Positions 34,536 through 44,900 are shown, counted from the first letter of the stretch. The stretch: DNA of 45,732 nucleotides from Acidobacteriaceae bacterium (GCA_025355385.1 JANXZS010000248.1:1-45732); one strand, 5' to 3'. Notes: generated by a model from the letters alone, not told the origin. Program-made: numbers and translations.

Positions 34536-34733
34536 CTACCGCGTGAATTGTGAGGCGTCCCGAAGCACCTTTCCCGAAAGACCGGCAAGTGCGTGTTCGA
34601 CTGACATCTCCGTGGCAAGCAATTGCACGCCTGTGGAGTACGTGGGGTAGGGATGTATTGTGCTGACGATATCGCTTAAGCCGTGTGTCAACCACGAGGT
34701 CCATTTCGTAAATAAACCGTTCGACATCTTCAC
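34536..34733 (-). pseudogene. C-terminal remnant of a mercuric-reductase-like flavoprotein
   Basis: The frame reads WTSWLTHGLSDIVSTIHPYP, then TYSTGVQLLATEMSVEHALA and GLSGKVLRDA. This matches the C-terminal dimerisation domain of pyridine nucleotide-disulfide oxidoreductases of the mercuric-reductase-like group, whose members carry I-x-V-Y-P-T-Y-S and a terminal G-K-x-x-R. FAD and NAD domains are absent, and the upstream sequence to the katG terminator holds no more of it. Only about 50 residues survive. The true mercury enzyme would need a C-terminal vicinal Cys pair, which is not here, so it may be the non-mercury branch. Confidence 0.7.
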
Positions 34734-34831
34734 GGTCTCCGCCTAAGCCACCACAGTGATACGGTTAAGCTGCGCTCAGCAAAGTTAATGCAACAGAGCC
34801 GCTACTGGCTGGCAATCGACTCCAACAGAAA

Positions 34832-34862
34832 AGGTGCTGACCAAACTTACTGGTCAGCACCT
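34832..34862 (-). terminator. Rho-independent terminator of katG
   Basis: Bases 34832-34843 pair perfectly with 34851-34862 (AGGTGCTGACCA with TGGTCAGCACCT) around a 7-base loop. On the minus strand it is 20 bp after the katG stop and is followed by TTTTCTGTT, a standard intrinsic terminator. Confidence 0.85.
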
Positions 34863-34882
34863 GTCAGCGAAATGACCTCTAC

Positions 34883-37186
34883 TTATTTGTTTAGGTCGTA
34901 GCGATCCAGCATCATCACCTTGTCCCACACCCTCGCGAAGTCCTTTGCAAGGCGTTGCTCGCCGTCGCTACTTGCATAGGCCTCGGAGACCGAACGGAGT
35001 TGCTGATTCGATCCAAAGATAAGGTCACAGCGAGTCGCGGTGAATTTGATCTCGCCCGTGTCGCGAGAATTGACGGTAAAGGTCATGCCCTTTTCATCTG
35101 CCTTACGCCACTCATACTCCATGCTTGTGATGTGCTTGAAGTAATCGTTTGAAAGGACTCCGACCCGATCGGTAAAGACGCCGTGCTTGGACCCATCATG
35201 GTTCAACCCAAGAACGCGCAGACCACCGACCAGTGCCACCCATTCGGGTGCGGTAAGCGAAAGCAGATGGGCCTTATCGAGGAACAGCTCCTCCGGCGAA
35301 ACGCCGAGTGAGATCTCCTGAAAATCCTCAACGACGAAGTTGCGGAAGCCATCGACGACAGGCTTGAGCCAATTGGACATTTCCAGATCGGTCAATTCCT
35401 GCGTTGTGTCGACGCGGCCCGGCGTGAAGGGCACGGTGACGTTGTGTCCCGCGTCCGCCAGGGCCTTCTCGACGGCCGCGCAGCCAGCGAGCACGATCAG
35501 GTCAGCGAGCGAAACCTGCTTGCCGCCACCCTTGCCGTTGAAGTCCGCCGCAACCTGCTGGAGTGCCGCAACCACCGGCACCGTGCGCTGATTAACCGTC
35601 CAGTCCTTCTGTGGCGCAAGCGCGAGACGACCACCGTTGGCACCTCCACGCTTGTCACTGCCGCGATACGTCGCCGCAGCCGAAAAGGCCGTAAAGGCGA
35701 GATTGGAGACCGACTGCCCCGTCGCCATGACCACCTTCTTAAGCGAAGCGATGTCGGCTTCGTCGATCAGGTCATAGTTGCGCGCCGGGATGGGATCCTG
35801 CCACAACAGATCATTTTCGATCGTCTTTTCCGGACCCAGATATCGCTCCTTCGGACCCATGTCGCGGTGCGTCAGCTTGTACCAGGCTTTGGAGAAGGCG
35901 AGCGTGAACGCGTCGAAGTCGTTGAGGAACTTCTCGCAGACCTTGCGGTATTCAGGATCGGTCTTCAGGGCGATGTCGCTGGTCATCATCATCAGCGCAT
36001 GCGTTTCGCCCTTGATGTGTGCGTCCGGCGTCCTGGGGGCATCGGGCGTAGCCGGAGTCCACTGCAGAGCGCCCGCGGGGCTCTTGGTCTGCACCCATTC
36101 GAACTTGAAGAGGTTCTCAAGGTAGCTGTTATCCCACTGCGTGGGATTCGGCGTCCAGCTCCCCTCGATGCCGTTGGTCATCGTGTCCTCGGCATTGCCT
36201 TTGCCGCGCGGATTGTGCCAGCCAAGCCCCATCGCTTCGATTGGCGCAATTTCAGGCTGAGGACCAATCTCTTTAGGATTGGTCATGCCGTGGCTCTTGC
36301 CGAAGGCGTGCCCACCCGCGATCAGCGCAACGGTCTCTTCGTTGTTCATCGCCATGCGCGTGAAGGTGATGCGGATGTCGCGCGCTGAACCCATCGGATC
36401 GCCGTTGGAGTAAGGGCCTTCGGGATTGACGTAGATCAGGGCCTGGTGCGAGGCTGCGAGCGGGTTTTCGAGGTCGTAATCCGCATCGCCATTCTTGCCG
36501 CGCCAACGCTTGTCGCGCGTCACCATGCTGTCAGGTGAATTCACGTTCTTCGCATCCCAGACTTCCGGGCCCCAGTAGGTCAGGTTGTCGGCTTCCCAGG
36601 CATCGCGACGACCGCCGCCAAACCCGTAGGTGGGGAAGCCCATGATCTCGAGCGCGCAGTTGCCAGTGAGCACCATCAGGTCAGACCAGGACAGCGCATT
36701 GCCGTACTTCTGCTTGATCGGCCACAGCAGGCGGCGTGACTTGTCCGTGTTGCCGTTATCCCACCAGCTGTTGATCGGCGCAAACCGCTGCATGCCTTCG
36801 CCCGCGCCACCACGTCCGTCGGCGATGCGATACGTACCCGCTGAATGCCAGGCCATGCGAATCATCTGGGGGCCGTAGTTGCCGTAATCGGATGGCCACC
36901 ACGCGACCGACGTCGTCAGAAAGGCCTTGATGTCCTGCTTGAGCGCGGCAAAGTCGAGCTTCTCAAACTCGGCCTTGTAATCAAAGTCAGGGCCAAGCGG
37001 GTCGGCCTGCGGGCCATTCTGGTGAAGCAGCTCAACCTTGAGGCGATTGGGGTACCAGTCTGACAGCGCGGGCGGTGTCCCGAGCGCACCACCAATTCGG
37101 TCGCCGCCAAAGGGACACTTCCCCTCCATGACGAATGTTTGGGTGTTGACGTTCGCGTCCTTGTTGAGGGGCTTATTCTGGGTCAA
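34883..37186 (-). CDS. katG: Catalase-peroxidase KatG
   Basis: A 767-residue haem enzyme that removes hydrogen peroxide by catalase and peroxidase reactions. Both peroxidase-like domains are present. In the N-terminal one the distal triad is R110, W113 and H114 ([11 protein letters not shown]) and the proximal haem ligand is H293 in [11 protein letters not shown]. The residues of the Met-Tyr-Trp adduct needed for catalase activity are all there: W113, Y252 (LIYVNPEGP) and M278 ([10 protein letters not shown]). The start is a TTG at 37186, decided by an AAGGAG site 6 bp upstream; no ATG precedes the family's N-terminus. It is followed by a strong terminator and flanked on both sides by broken genes. 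Confidence 0.97.
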   Translation of the reverse strand: MTQNKPLNKDANVNTQTFVMEGKCPFGGDRIGGALGTPPALSDWYPNRLKVELLHQNGPQADPLGPDFDYKAEFEKLDFAALKQDIKAFLTTSVAWWPSDYGNYGPQMIRMAWHSAGTYRIADGRGGAGEGMQRFAPINSWWDNGNTDKSRRLLWPIKQKYGNALSWSDLMVLTGNCALEIMGFPTYGFGGGRRDAWEADNLTYWGPEVWDAKNVNSPDSMVTRDKRWRGKNGDADYDLENPLAASHQALIYVNPEGPYSNGDPMGSARDIRITFTRMAMNNEETVALIAGGHAFGKSHGMTNPKEIGPQPEIAPIEAMGLGWHNPRGKGNAEDTMTNGIEGSWTPNPTQWDNSYLENLFKFEWVQTKSPAGALQWTPATPDAPRTPDAHIKGETHALMMMTSDIALKTDPEYRKVCEKFLNDFDAFTLAFSKAWYKLTHRDMGPKERYLGPEKTIENDLLWQDPIPARNYDLIDEADIASLKKVVMATGQSVSNLAFTAFSAAATYRGSDKRGGANGGRLALAPQKDWTVNQRTVPVVAALQQVAADFNGKGGGKQVSLADLIVLAGCAAVEKALADAGHNVTVPFTPGRVDTTQELTDLEMSNWLKPVVDGFRNFVVEDFQEISLGVSPEELFLDKAHLLSLTAPEWVALVGGLRVLGLNHDGSKHGVFTDRVGVLSNDYFKHITSMEYEWRKADEKGMTFTVNSRDTGEIKFTATRCDLIFGSNQQLRSVSEAYASSDGEQRLAKDFARVWDKVMMLDRYDLNK

Positions 37187-37522
37187 GATATTCTCCTTGG
37201 AAGACGAAGCGCTCCATATTTAGGTGGCGTCGCAGCATCGAAAGGGCAGGAGGGGTAGGTTTGTTTCACCTCTGCCAGCGACCGGCCAACGCACTCAAAC
37301 TTCGACCTTTTGATTAGACGCTACAAGGGAGTCAAAGGGCAGATGTTATATCGGCAGGGAGCGAGCCCCCGAATTTGCCCAGCGCTCCGGCAGTCAGTGG
37401 TGCCGCGAGATCCACCAGAAGTCCGCCACCTAAGCCAAGAAGAAGCTGAGCGATCATCGTAAGGCCACGCGGAAGACTGACGATTCTGCGTTCCAGCAGA
37501 AGCATGACAGCATGACCTGACT
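37187..37522. other. katG upstream region and unrecognised open stretch
   Basis: About 335 bp. The first part presumably carries the katG promoter, but I cannot point to a clear -10/-35 or an OxyR/PerR box. A minus-strand frame at 37332-37511 reads as hydrophobic, with LTMIAQLLLGLGGGLLVDLA and a C-terminal LPADITSAL. It has a protein look but no start codon of its own and no family that I recognise; it may be another fragment. Confidence 0.35.
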
Positions 37523-37862
37523 CTACATCTGCGTTCCAAACAGAGCTCCTACCCCGGACGTGACAGCCATGGCAAGCGCGCCCCAGCACATCACTTTTCG
37601 AGCCCCCGGGACCACAGGAGCACCGCCCACTCACGCCGCAACACCCCCAAGGATTGCGAGGCAAACCAAGGAAACCGCAGCAACTGCGTACAGAAGTGAT
37701 TGTTCCGGGGATAGCCAAGACCCCACGAGGGGCACCGCAGCTCCAATCGCGAAGCTGGCTGCGGAGGTCAGTGCCGCGTGAACGGGGCTTCGCGCTCAGG
37801 CCATCGGTGACGCTAAGTTCATCGCGAGCATGCGCTCCCAAAGCGGCTCTCGTGCAAATATT
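37523..37862 (-). pseudogene. Broken VIT1/CCC1-family iron/manganese transporter
   Basis: On the minus strand, GAHARDELSVTDGLSAKP in one frame is followed, after a one-base shift in a run of C near 37775, by VHAALTSAASFAIGAAVPLV and SWLSPEQSLLYAVAAVSLVC. An in-frame TGA (37631-37633) interrupts it before VGGAPVV and ALAMAVTSGVGALFGTQM, which ends at a TAG (37523-37525). The E-L-G/S-I/V-T loop, the A-A-x-x-S-A-x-S-F-x-x-G-A motif and the C-terminal AMAVT-x-G-x-G-x-LFG are those of VIT1/CCC1 transporters. The 5' half is missing. One frameshift and one stop make it non-functional. Confidence 0.75.
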
Positions 37863-37942
37863 GTGACCGGCAGGAAAGACGGCGAGACTGGAGTCGACGA
37901 TTATGCAGCGAGCACTGCGTTCCCGATCTGAGGCGCGGCTTT

Positions 37943-38223
37943 GTGCGCCGTCGAGCAGGTGGACTATGCTCGCTACCTGCTGCGGACGTCTTTCGTGGCT
38001 TCACCATGTTAGGGATCGTTGGCAGCACAATGTTGATGACCGGCCTGGCGGCTTTGGGTCACAACGTCATTCTGGATGCGCTTGTAAAGCAGCTCGACCG
38101 TATGCCGTGGGTCGGGCTGCGCTTTTACGATTGCATTTGGCCAAGCTTCTGCTTTAGGCCCTCGGCGTCGAGTGGCTCATCGTGTATTGGATGATGAAGC
38201 GAAAAATTATCCTTAAGGCGTAA
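37943..38223 (+). pseudogene. Internally deleted membrane acyltransferase (HGSNAT/DUF5009-like)
   Basis: The 5' part reads ADVFRGFTMLGIVGSTMLM and RMPWVGLRFYDCIWPSFCF, which resembles the first helices of the heparan-alpha-glucosaminide N-acetyltransferase-like family (D-x-x-R-G-F-T, then H/W-x-G-x-x-F-x-D-x-I-x-P). In the next frame, from about 38157, ALGVEWLIVYWMMKRKIILKA ends at TAA 38221-38223, which looks like the family's C-terminus (E-W-L-x-x-Y-W-x-x-x-K-I). So the two ends are joined and roughly 300 central residues are missing. The identification rests on short motifs. Confidence 0.55.
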
Positions 38224-38225
38224 AG

Positions 38226-39068
38226 TTACGCGGGAAGTGCGGTGCCAGCTTCCGGCGCGTGCTTGCCCTTAGGGGGCTCACATATATCGAGTTCGGGGCT
38301 ACACCCCAGCCGAGCAGAGATCTGGGCGGCTGCGGCCTTCAGCTCGGCAGCCAGCTTCTTTATGCGTTCGTCGGAGATCTGACAGACTGTGCCGGCAACG
38401 CTGATAGCCGCAATGACGCGATCAGCAGTGTCGTAGAGTGGAACCCCGATACAACGGAAGCCGATCTCACCTTCCTCGTCTTCAAAGGCATATCCCAGTT
38501 CACGAGCTCTCATCAGCTCCCGAACGAGCCGCCCTGGTGAGGTGATGGTATTTCGATTATGCCTGGCAAGCGGACGCGCGGCAATGCGGCGGGCGCTGGT
38601 CTCATCTGCTCCAAACGCCAGGAGCGCCTTGCCTACGCCGGAGCTGTTTGCATCCAGCCGCCTTCCTATCCACGTGGCGAGACGCAGCGTTCCCGGTGCC
38701 TCCATCTTGTCGATGATCACGGCCTCAACACCCTCGAGGATTGCCAGATGGACGGTGAGTCCGGTACGCAGCATCAATTCCTGCAGAAAGGGCCTCGCCT
38801 GCTCGCGGAGGTCCAGGTTCTCAAGCGCCATATTGCTGAGGCTAATGAGCCTCAGGCCGAAAAAGTATCTGCCATGGAGCTTGCTGTTCTTGAGATAGCC
38901 GGTGAGTTCAAGAGTCTTGATCAGTACATGAGTCGAGCTCTTTGGGATCCCGAGCTTTCTGCTGATGTCCGAAAGCGTGAGTCCTCTTTGAGACTGTGCG
39001 AGAAGCTCGAGGATTCGCATCGCACGGCTGACGGAAGGAACTGCGTATGCATTTGGCATGACATTCAC
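38226..39068 (-). CDS. IclR-family transcriptional regulator
   Basis: 280 residues. The winged-helix domain is at about 10-70 (VSRAMRILELLAQSQRGLTL, SDISRKLGIPKSSTHVLIKT), followed by the IclR effector domain (LREQARPFLQELMLRTGLTV, then VEAVIIDKMEAPGTLRL, and RRLDANSSGVGKALLAF near the ligand site). The ending includes GFRCIGVPLYD and ISVAGTV, the usual pocket strands. The start is a GTG at 39068 with AGAGGTGG before it; an ATG lies 9 bp inside. It lies 89 bp downstream of a dehydrogenase and an aminotransferase in the same direction, so it probably regulates them in response to a metabolite of that pathway. Confidence 0.93.
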   Translation of the reverse strand: MNVMPNAYAVPSVSRAMRILELLAQSQRGLTLSDISRKLGIPKSSTHVLIKTLELTGYLKNSKLHGRYFFGLRLISLSNMALENLDLREQARPFLQELMLRTGLTVHLAILEGVEAVIIDKMEAPGTLRLATWIGRRLDANSSGVGKALLAFGADETSARRIAARPLARHNRNTITSPGRLVRELMRARELGYAFEDEEGEIGFRCIGVPLYDTADRVIAAISVAGTVCQISDERIKKLAAELKAAAAQISARLGCSPELDICEPPKGKHAPEAGTALPA

Positions 39069-39157
39069 CCCACCTCTGATCCAGTGTATTGGCGCATGGT
39101 CCTTGCGTTAGCAGAGTGTGGCCCGAATCTCAGAAATTCGCAAGTCGTCGCTACCCG

Positions 39158-40228
39158 TCACCGCTGCGTTTTCGCTATCTTGGCATCGCCGGCGTCTTCG
39201 GGATACTTCTCCGCCAGTCTGCGGATTTCGTGACTGAAGTCGATGAAGAGCTTTTCCCACCGCTTTGCCTGGGCGGGCGTGTAACGATAAAACCCCTTTG
39301 CGTTGGATACGCCGCGTGCGCCAGACTTGATGACTTCCTGCATCAATGCCGGGACTTCGCTGGAACAGTTGAGATCCGACAGGAGATCTTTCATCACGGC
39401 AGCGTATGCAGGAATTCCGGTCAGGTCCATGAAGCGGAACGGACCGGCAAACGTAATCCAGTACCCAAGGTCGTTCCGCAAAGAGCGGTCTACGTCGGCG
39501 ACCGTAGCGTAGCCATTCTCCACTAGGTAGAAAGCCTCTCGGAGCATCGCGTACATAATCCGATTGGTGATGAAGCCACGAATATCCTTCCGGAGGAGCG
39601 AGGGCTCCTTGCCCCAGGAGCAGGCGAAGCGAACCGCACGTTTTGCATTTGCCATAGACGTAGCCCCACCGCAAATAATCTCCATGAATCTGGTGATGTT
39701 CGCTGGTTCGGCCCAATGCAGCCCCAGGATGCGCTCGGGATGCTTTGCCCCCTGCTGCAGATCCGTTACCGGAATAGCGGAGGTGTTGCTTCCGATCAGT
39801 GCCTTGCTTGAGACAACTTCCTCGACACCACGGATCACTTCGCGCTTAACAGCAAGATCTTCTACGGTAGACTCGACGACGATTTCAGCCCTGACAAGAG
39901 AGGCGAGGTCGCCGGAGATCGAAGCCCGCTTCATGAGACTCAAGGGCGACGCGGAGAACAGCTTCTTGCTCGACGCGTCCTGAAGAATAGCGAGAAGCCT
40001 CCGGGGCGCACTTCGCAACTTTCCGGGGTCAGACTCGACGCAAGTGACCCGATGGCCGGCCCCGAGGAGACACGCTGCGATGCTGGTGCCCATCAGACCC
40101 ATGCCGACTACCCCCGCTTCAGAGCCGGGGATCGGCCTGGCCACCTTACGGGTGGTTCTGCTCGTCGGTTTCCGAGCTGACGACCTTGTCTCTCCGGATT
40201 GCGGAACCTGTCCTTCAGATTGCGCCAT
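39158..40228 (-). CDS. 3-hydroxyacyl-CoA dehydrogenase-family protein
   Basis: 356 residues. The NAD-binding domain begins after a basic 35-residue leader: GVVGMGLMGTSIAACLLGAG, then VVESTVEDLAVKREVI and SNTSAIPVTDL. The catalytic His lies in GLHWAEPANITRFMEII, where bona fide hydroxyacyl-CoA enzymes have H-F-F/H-N-P. The C-terminal domain (ITNRIMYAMLREAFYLVENG, FRFMDLTGIPAYAAVM) completes the fold. The H-W-x-E-P variant suggests that the substrate may not be a fatty acyl-CoA; carnitine- or other hydroxy-acid dehydrogenases share this fold. The ATG at 40228 follows GGAGGAG. It lies 24 bp after the aminotransferase gene. Confidence 0.87.
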   Translation of the reverse strand: MAQSEGQVPQSGETRSSARKPTSRTTRKVARPIPGSEAGVVGMGLMGTSIAACLLGAGHRVTCVESDPGKLRSAPRRLLAILQDASSKKLFSASPLSLMKRASISGDLASLVRAEIVVESTVEDLAVKREVIRGVEEVVSSKALIGSNTSAIPVTDLQQGAKHPERILGLHWAEPANITRFMEIICGGATSMANAKRAVRFACSWGKEPSLLRKDIRGFITNRIMYAMLREAFYLVENGYATVADVDRSLRNDLGYWITFAGPFRFMDLTGIPAYAAVMKDLLSDLNCSSEVPALMQEVIKSGARGVSNAKGFYRYTPAQAKRWEKLFIDFSHEIRRLAEKYPEDAGDAKIAKTQR

Positions 40229-40252
40229 TGCTTCTGTCTCCTCCCCCCCCGA

Positions 40253-41602
40253 CTACGAGACTTGATCCTGCAGTGATGCGAAGGCAACTGCGAGCGCATT
40301 CTCGATCTGCTCAAGGGTCACTTCGACATCGGCCATGGTGTGCGCGCTAGAAAGAGACCATTGCTTCGTGGCGAGCGGGAATGCATAGACACCATGCTCG
40401 ATCAGAATTCTTCGGAAGATGACATCGGTCGTGAAGTCGTGATGTCTGGCAAGATCGTGCCAATCCGTCGGACAGTGGTCCATGAAGTACGGGCAGAATG
40501 CCGAGCCTTGTCGGGCCACAACACCAGTGATGTCAAGTTTGGAAAATATCTCCTCAATTCCTTTCTGCATCGCAACTCCCAGCGCTTCCACATGGCGGTA
40601 TACCTCTCCATCGTTCATGAGCAAGCGCTTGATAGTGGCGATAGCGGCGACTGTAGGGACCGGGTGCGCGTTGTAAGTCCCGGCAAGCAGAACACGGCGG
40701 GAAGCGGATGGGTCAACGAAGCGGTTCATCATGTCCGCGCGGCCGGCAAGAACGGCGATCGGATAACCATTGGCGAGGGCCTTACCAAAGACCACCAGAT
40801 CGGGAGCGACGCCGGCGAGGCTTGAGTACCCGCCTACCGCATGGCGAAATCCTGTCTTTACCTCATCGAAGATGAGGACGAAGCCGAATTCGTCAGCCAG
40901 TTCCCTTAGGCCGCTTAGAAATCCCGGTTCCGGCTTTACGATCCCGATGTTCTGGAGAATAGGCTCAGTAATAAGCGCGGCGATTGGATACTTCTCGCAG
41001 ACGTAGCGGACGGATTCCAGATCATTGAAATTGACGCTGTGGACCAGAGCCTGATGCTCGAGCGGTATGCCGGCGCTGATAGCCTTGAAGGGGTATTCGC
41101 CGGGCGAGACTCTGGGGCCCAGGTCGTTCAATGGCGTCATCAGATTGCAAGCTACGTCGTTGTGCCATCCGTTGTAGCCGCCCTGCATTTTTATGATGTG
41201 ATCTCGTCCGGTAACCGCACGGCCGAGACGAATGGCCTGATAGGTAGCCTCGCTCCCTGTGTTCAGCAACTGCACTGAATGTGCGGAGGGAACGTGCTTG
41301 CAGATTAGCTCCGCAAGCTCACCTTCCAACGCAGTTGTGCCGGCTCCAAAGAGGCTGGCATTTTCCCGCAAGGTGGTAATGACCGTCTCAGTGACATAGG
41401 GATCGTTGTGACCGAGAAAATGAGGACCGAAGGCTGCGTGGTAATCGAGATACTGATTGCCGTCGACATCCCAGATGTGCGCCCCTTCACCTCGCGCGAA
41501 GGCAATCTCCGGCTGAGTCGCACGGTTGACCGAAACAACCCCGCCGGGAATGTATTTCTTATTGTGATCGAGAAGCTTCTTGGATTGTGATCGGCTCTGC
41601 AT
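40253..41602 (-). CDS. Class III aminotransferase, glutamate-1-semialdehyde-aminomutase-like
   Basis: 449 residues from ATG 41602, decided by GGAGAG just upstream; the frame is open to 41650. Class III signatures are DVDGNQYLDYHAAFGPHFLG, LLNTGSEATYQAIRLGRAVT, KMQGGYNGWHND, FDEVKTGFRHAVGGYSS, and the PLP lysine in VVFGKALANGYPIAVLAG. The GSEATYQAIRLGR and GGYNGWHD-like motifs place it with the HemL-like group, but context argues against haem synthesis: it is followed by a dehydrogenase and an IclR regulator and preceded by a TonB receptor. A role as beta-amino-acid or similar aminotransferase in a catabolic pathway is inferred. Confidence 0.85.
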   Translation of the reverse strand: MQSRSQSKKLLDHNKKYIPGGVVSVNRATQPEIAFARGEGAHIWDVDGNQYLDYHAAFGPHFLGHNDPYVTETVITTLRENASLFGAGTTALEGELAELICKHVPSAHSVQLLNTGSEATYQAIRLGRAVTGRDHIIKMQGGYNGWHNDVACNLMTPLNDLGPRVSPGEYPFKAISAGIPLEHQALVHSVNFNDLESVRYVCEKYPIAALITEPILQNIGIVKPEPGFLSGLRELADEFGFVLIFDEVKTGFRHAVGGYSSLAGVAPDLVVFGKALANGYPIAVLAGRADMMNRFVDPSASRRVLLAGTYNAHPVPTVAAIATIKRLLMNDGEVYRHVEALGVAMQKGIEEIFSKLDITGVVARQGSAFCPYFMDHCPTDWHDLARHHDFTTDVIFRRILIEHGVYAFPLATKQWSLSSAHTMADVEVTLEQIENALAVAFASLQDQVS

Positions 41603-41877
41603 GCCCTCTCCAATGCTCCAAAAAGCTGGAGGAAAATTGCCCCACAGCAATTCGCGAGCTCCTTACGTTGCTGGCTGGCTCGCAGCGTTCAGCAGTTCTG
41701 GTCTCTCAACCGTCGCCGTGCCAGAACTCCGCGCGCGCTCTACAGGAGGACTTACGCTCACGAGGGATGAGGAGTGTGGTTGCATGCACCAGTTGCGGTA
41801 ATGCTACGCCTACTTGCTCCGCAGATGGCTGCGGTGGCCGTAGGCGAAAGAGGGCGTCCTTCCGTTATGCACATGGC

Positions 41878-41913
41878 GGGAGCAGGCCTTGTATGCCGAT
41901 CTGGCCCGCTCCC
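41878..41913 (-). terminator. Hairpin between the TonB receptor and the aminotransferase
   Basis: GGGAGCAGGCC at 41878-41888 pairs with GGCCCGCTCCC at 41903-41913 with one mismatch and a 14-base loop. It lies 68 bp after the receptor stop and 276 bp before the aminotransferase start. With no T-tract it could act as a weak terminator, or as a processing or attenuation site lowering downstream expression. The rest of the 378-bp gap (41603-41980) shows no gene. Confidence 0.4.
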
Positions 41914-41980
41914 CCCTGTTGAGTGGGTTCGCGCGGCTCAACTTTTGTCGTTGCGACTGAACCTGCGTCTGAGCCCATGA

Positions 41981-44900
41981 TCAGAAATCCAGCTTTATGG
42001 CCAATTGAACATCCCTAGAAGGGCCGCTGGATGAGATCACCCCGGCCGTATCCGTTCCAATCACCGACCCGGGTGCCCCCAGGTTCGTGTGGTTGAACGC
42101 ATTGAAAAGCTCGGCCTTGAATTCGGCCGCAAACGGACCTCGGAGAGTGGTCTTTTTGATAAAGGCCAGATCCCAATTCTGCACTCCCGGAAGCAGCAGG
42201 ATGTTGCGTCCCGCAGTGCCAAACCGTGGTGTTCCATTGGCCAGCGCTTGTCCCAGGGCAGTCGTGGTGAAACAACTGTTGTTGAACCATTTCGATATCT
42301 TGTTAGGCCCGGACCCGTTGCAGACACGATCGGGGCGTGGCGAAGAAGAGCCGGTGTTCGAGTAATCCTGGGCGGAGGTCACAGTAAACGGCTGGCCACT
42401 GTGAGCGCTCACAATCGCGCTGACCTGCCAACCTCCAGCAAGGAGATTTTCATAATGCCCACTAGAGAGGAACTGCTTCCCCGAACCAAATGGCAGCTCG
42501 TAAACGGCACTTATGACGAGGGTGTGTTTCGCGTTGAAATCGGAGACACTATACTCCGCGTTCGGATTGTTGTCGTTTTGCGTAGCCGACTGATTGTCGA
42601 TGTTGCCGCCCTCGTTATCGAGACTCTTCGAGAAGGTGTAAGAGATTAGAGCCGCGAGTCCGTTAGTCGCCTTCTTCTCAAGCTTTGCGTAAATGGATTG
42701 GTACTTTGAGGATGCCTGATAGTCGTCGTATAGAAGTGTGTTGAAATCAGGGTATGGCCTGCGTGGCTGAAGGTCGCCAACACCTGGCTGCGGCTGGTTG
42801 CCAAGATTATGCATGTAATCGAGGTGCAGACCGCGATTGCCAACGTACGCCACCTCCGCGCCCCACTGCTTTGCAATCTGCGACTGGAGACTGAGGCTCC
42901 ATTCGTAGGTCTCAGGTGTCTTGTAGAAGGGACTGGGCATGAGCTGCGAGGTGATGCCGGAGAGCGAGACCAAGGGCGCATTGACGAACGTCTGTTGTGT
43001 CTTCGTCGGAACCCCGTTTGTTAGCGGCGGGGGTGCCCCGAACGCAGTCACAAAGTTGGGCGTCTGTGTGAAGACTGGGTTGTTATTCGCAAAGGAACCC
43101 ATGCGGTTTGTGTCGGGAAGATCCATAAAGATACCGGCGCCCGCATGCACGACCAACCTGTCGGAGCCCATGGGTTGCCACGAAACACCAAAACGCGGCG
43201 CGAAGTAGCCGGCACCGGGCCCGAAACTCACCTGCCTGACCTTATTCCCCGTCAGACCCTTGGCCTTTCTCATGCCGGAGGTCATGATCAGACACTGACC
43301 TGAAGCGGAACGGAAGTAGGGATTCGAACACAGGTCATCGTTAGCCGCATCCGGCAAAGCCGTAATCAGCAGTGCATCTCCCGGTTGGAAGGTCTTCGAG
43401 AGCGGATAGAACGCGGCCAGCTTGTTCTGCGTGTCCGTCGGCTGGCGGCGATACTCCCATCTAAGGCCAGCCTGCACATTGAGTCTTGGTGTGGCGCGGA
43501 AGTTGTCCTGGGAAAAAAGGCTTATCCAGTTTCCGCCGGTCAGATTGGTGACAATCGCATTCTTCGTGAACTGCCCCGCGGAGGGATAGCCAAGTTCCAA
43601 ATCAGCCAGATCCGATATCGGATTTACTCCAGAAATTTCACCAGCCAGGGACGAGTACTGGCCATTGAAAACGAAACGGCCGTTCGCCTGCAGGGGATCC
43701 GTGACGCCCTTGGTCTGCCAGAAGTCGACATTCGCCCCTAAAGTAAGCGTGTGACGGCCGGCTACCTTCGTGAAGGTATCTTCAAACTGTTCGATGGCAT
43801 CCGGTGCCGTCACTGGGAAGTATCCAGGAAACCCATCACCCCAAAGCGGAAAATTGTTGAGCAGAATATTGGGATACTCATTGAACTGCGGTAGCGGGTT
43901 GAGAAGCCCTGCGATCTCGAAGCCCGCTAACGTTCCCGGTGGCCGCGGGCATCCGGAGCACGCATATGTGAGATTGTCTCGCTGATATCCAATGCGCACA
44001 TCGTTAATTGCGGAGGGACCAAGCACGCGCGTCCAGCCACCGACGAGGTTCTGCCCCAGGAAGTGCTGATACCCATTGAACGCTGGAAGCGCACCCGGGA
44101 AAAGAATATTGGAGTTGCCAACCAGGTAGCGAACAAACAGCGTGTTGACCTTCGAGAGGGAAGCATCTACACGTACATCGAACTGGTCGTTCTGCTGCTT
44201 TTGAGGTGTCTCGTTTGTGTAATTCACTACCCCTTGCCTATTCGGGTTCGGGAAAAGCGCCAAAACCTTTTGCGCCACAGGATCCAGCGCGGTGAGGCGG
44301 TTTCCCGGTATGGGGTTGCCGACAACGATGGAAGTTGTGCCGGCACTCGGATTCTGTGGATCCGCGGGGCAGGTAAAGTTTGCCTCGGAAGCAGGGTCGA
44401 AAAGTTGGCCAGTATCGAACTTCAGATTGGCAGGTGCTGCTGCCCCGCTGGCCGTACAGAGGTTCGCGGTAGTGCCGGTCAGAAAGGAGCTGAAGTCTCC
44501 AGTTTTTTCACTCGCGGTAGGGACCACACTGGCGGACACAATTCCCTGGGTGAGCCGCAGTCCCTCATAACTGCCGAAGTAGAAAATCTTATTCTTGACG
44601 AACGGACCACCTATGGACCCGCCAAACTGGTTGCGCGACAGGTTGGGGCGCGTGAGCGCAAAATACCCGGTCGCGTCCATCACGCCGTTACGCGCATACT
44701 CCCATGCCGACCCGTGAACCCCGTTCGTGCCCGAGTTCGTAATCAGATTCATTACCGTGCCTGACGCAAGACCGAAGGAGGCGTCATAGACGTTATTCTG
44801 GATCTTGAACTCTTGAACCATCTCAGGTGGCGGATCAAGGGCGAAGCTGCTGTTGTTCAGCGCCCTTGAAATCATGCCGTCGATCAACAGCACGTTCCCT

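Noticed and set aside
35444-36388. 314-codon plus-strand frame inside katG
   Set aside because: Antisense to a complete catalase-peroxidase; no ribosome site and no motifs.
37332-37841. 169-codon minus-strand frame treated as one protein
   Set aside because: Its first 18 residues belong to the VIT1/CCC1 remnant and the rest is out of frame with it, so it is a frameshift composite and not a single gene.
38559-39233. 224-codon plus-strand frame across iclR and its upstream gap
   Set aside because: Shadow of the minus-strand IclR regulator, with no protein motifs.
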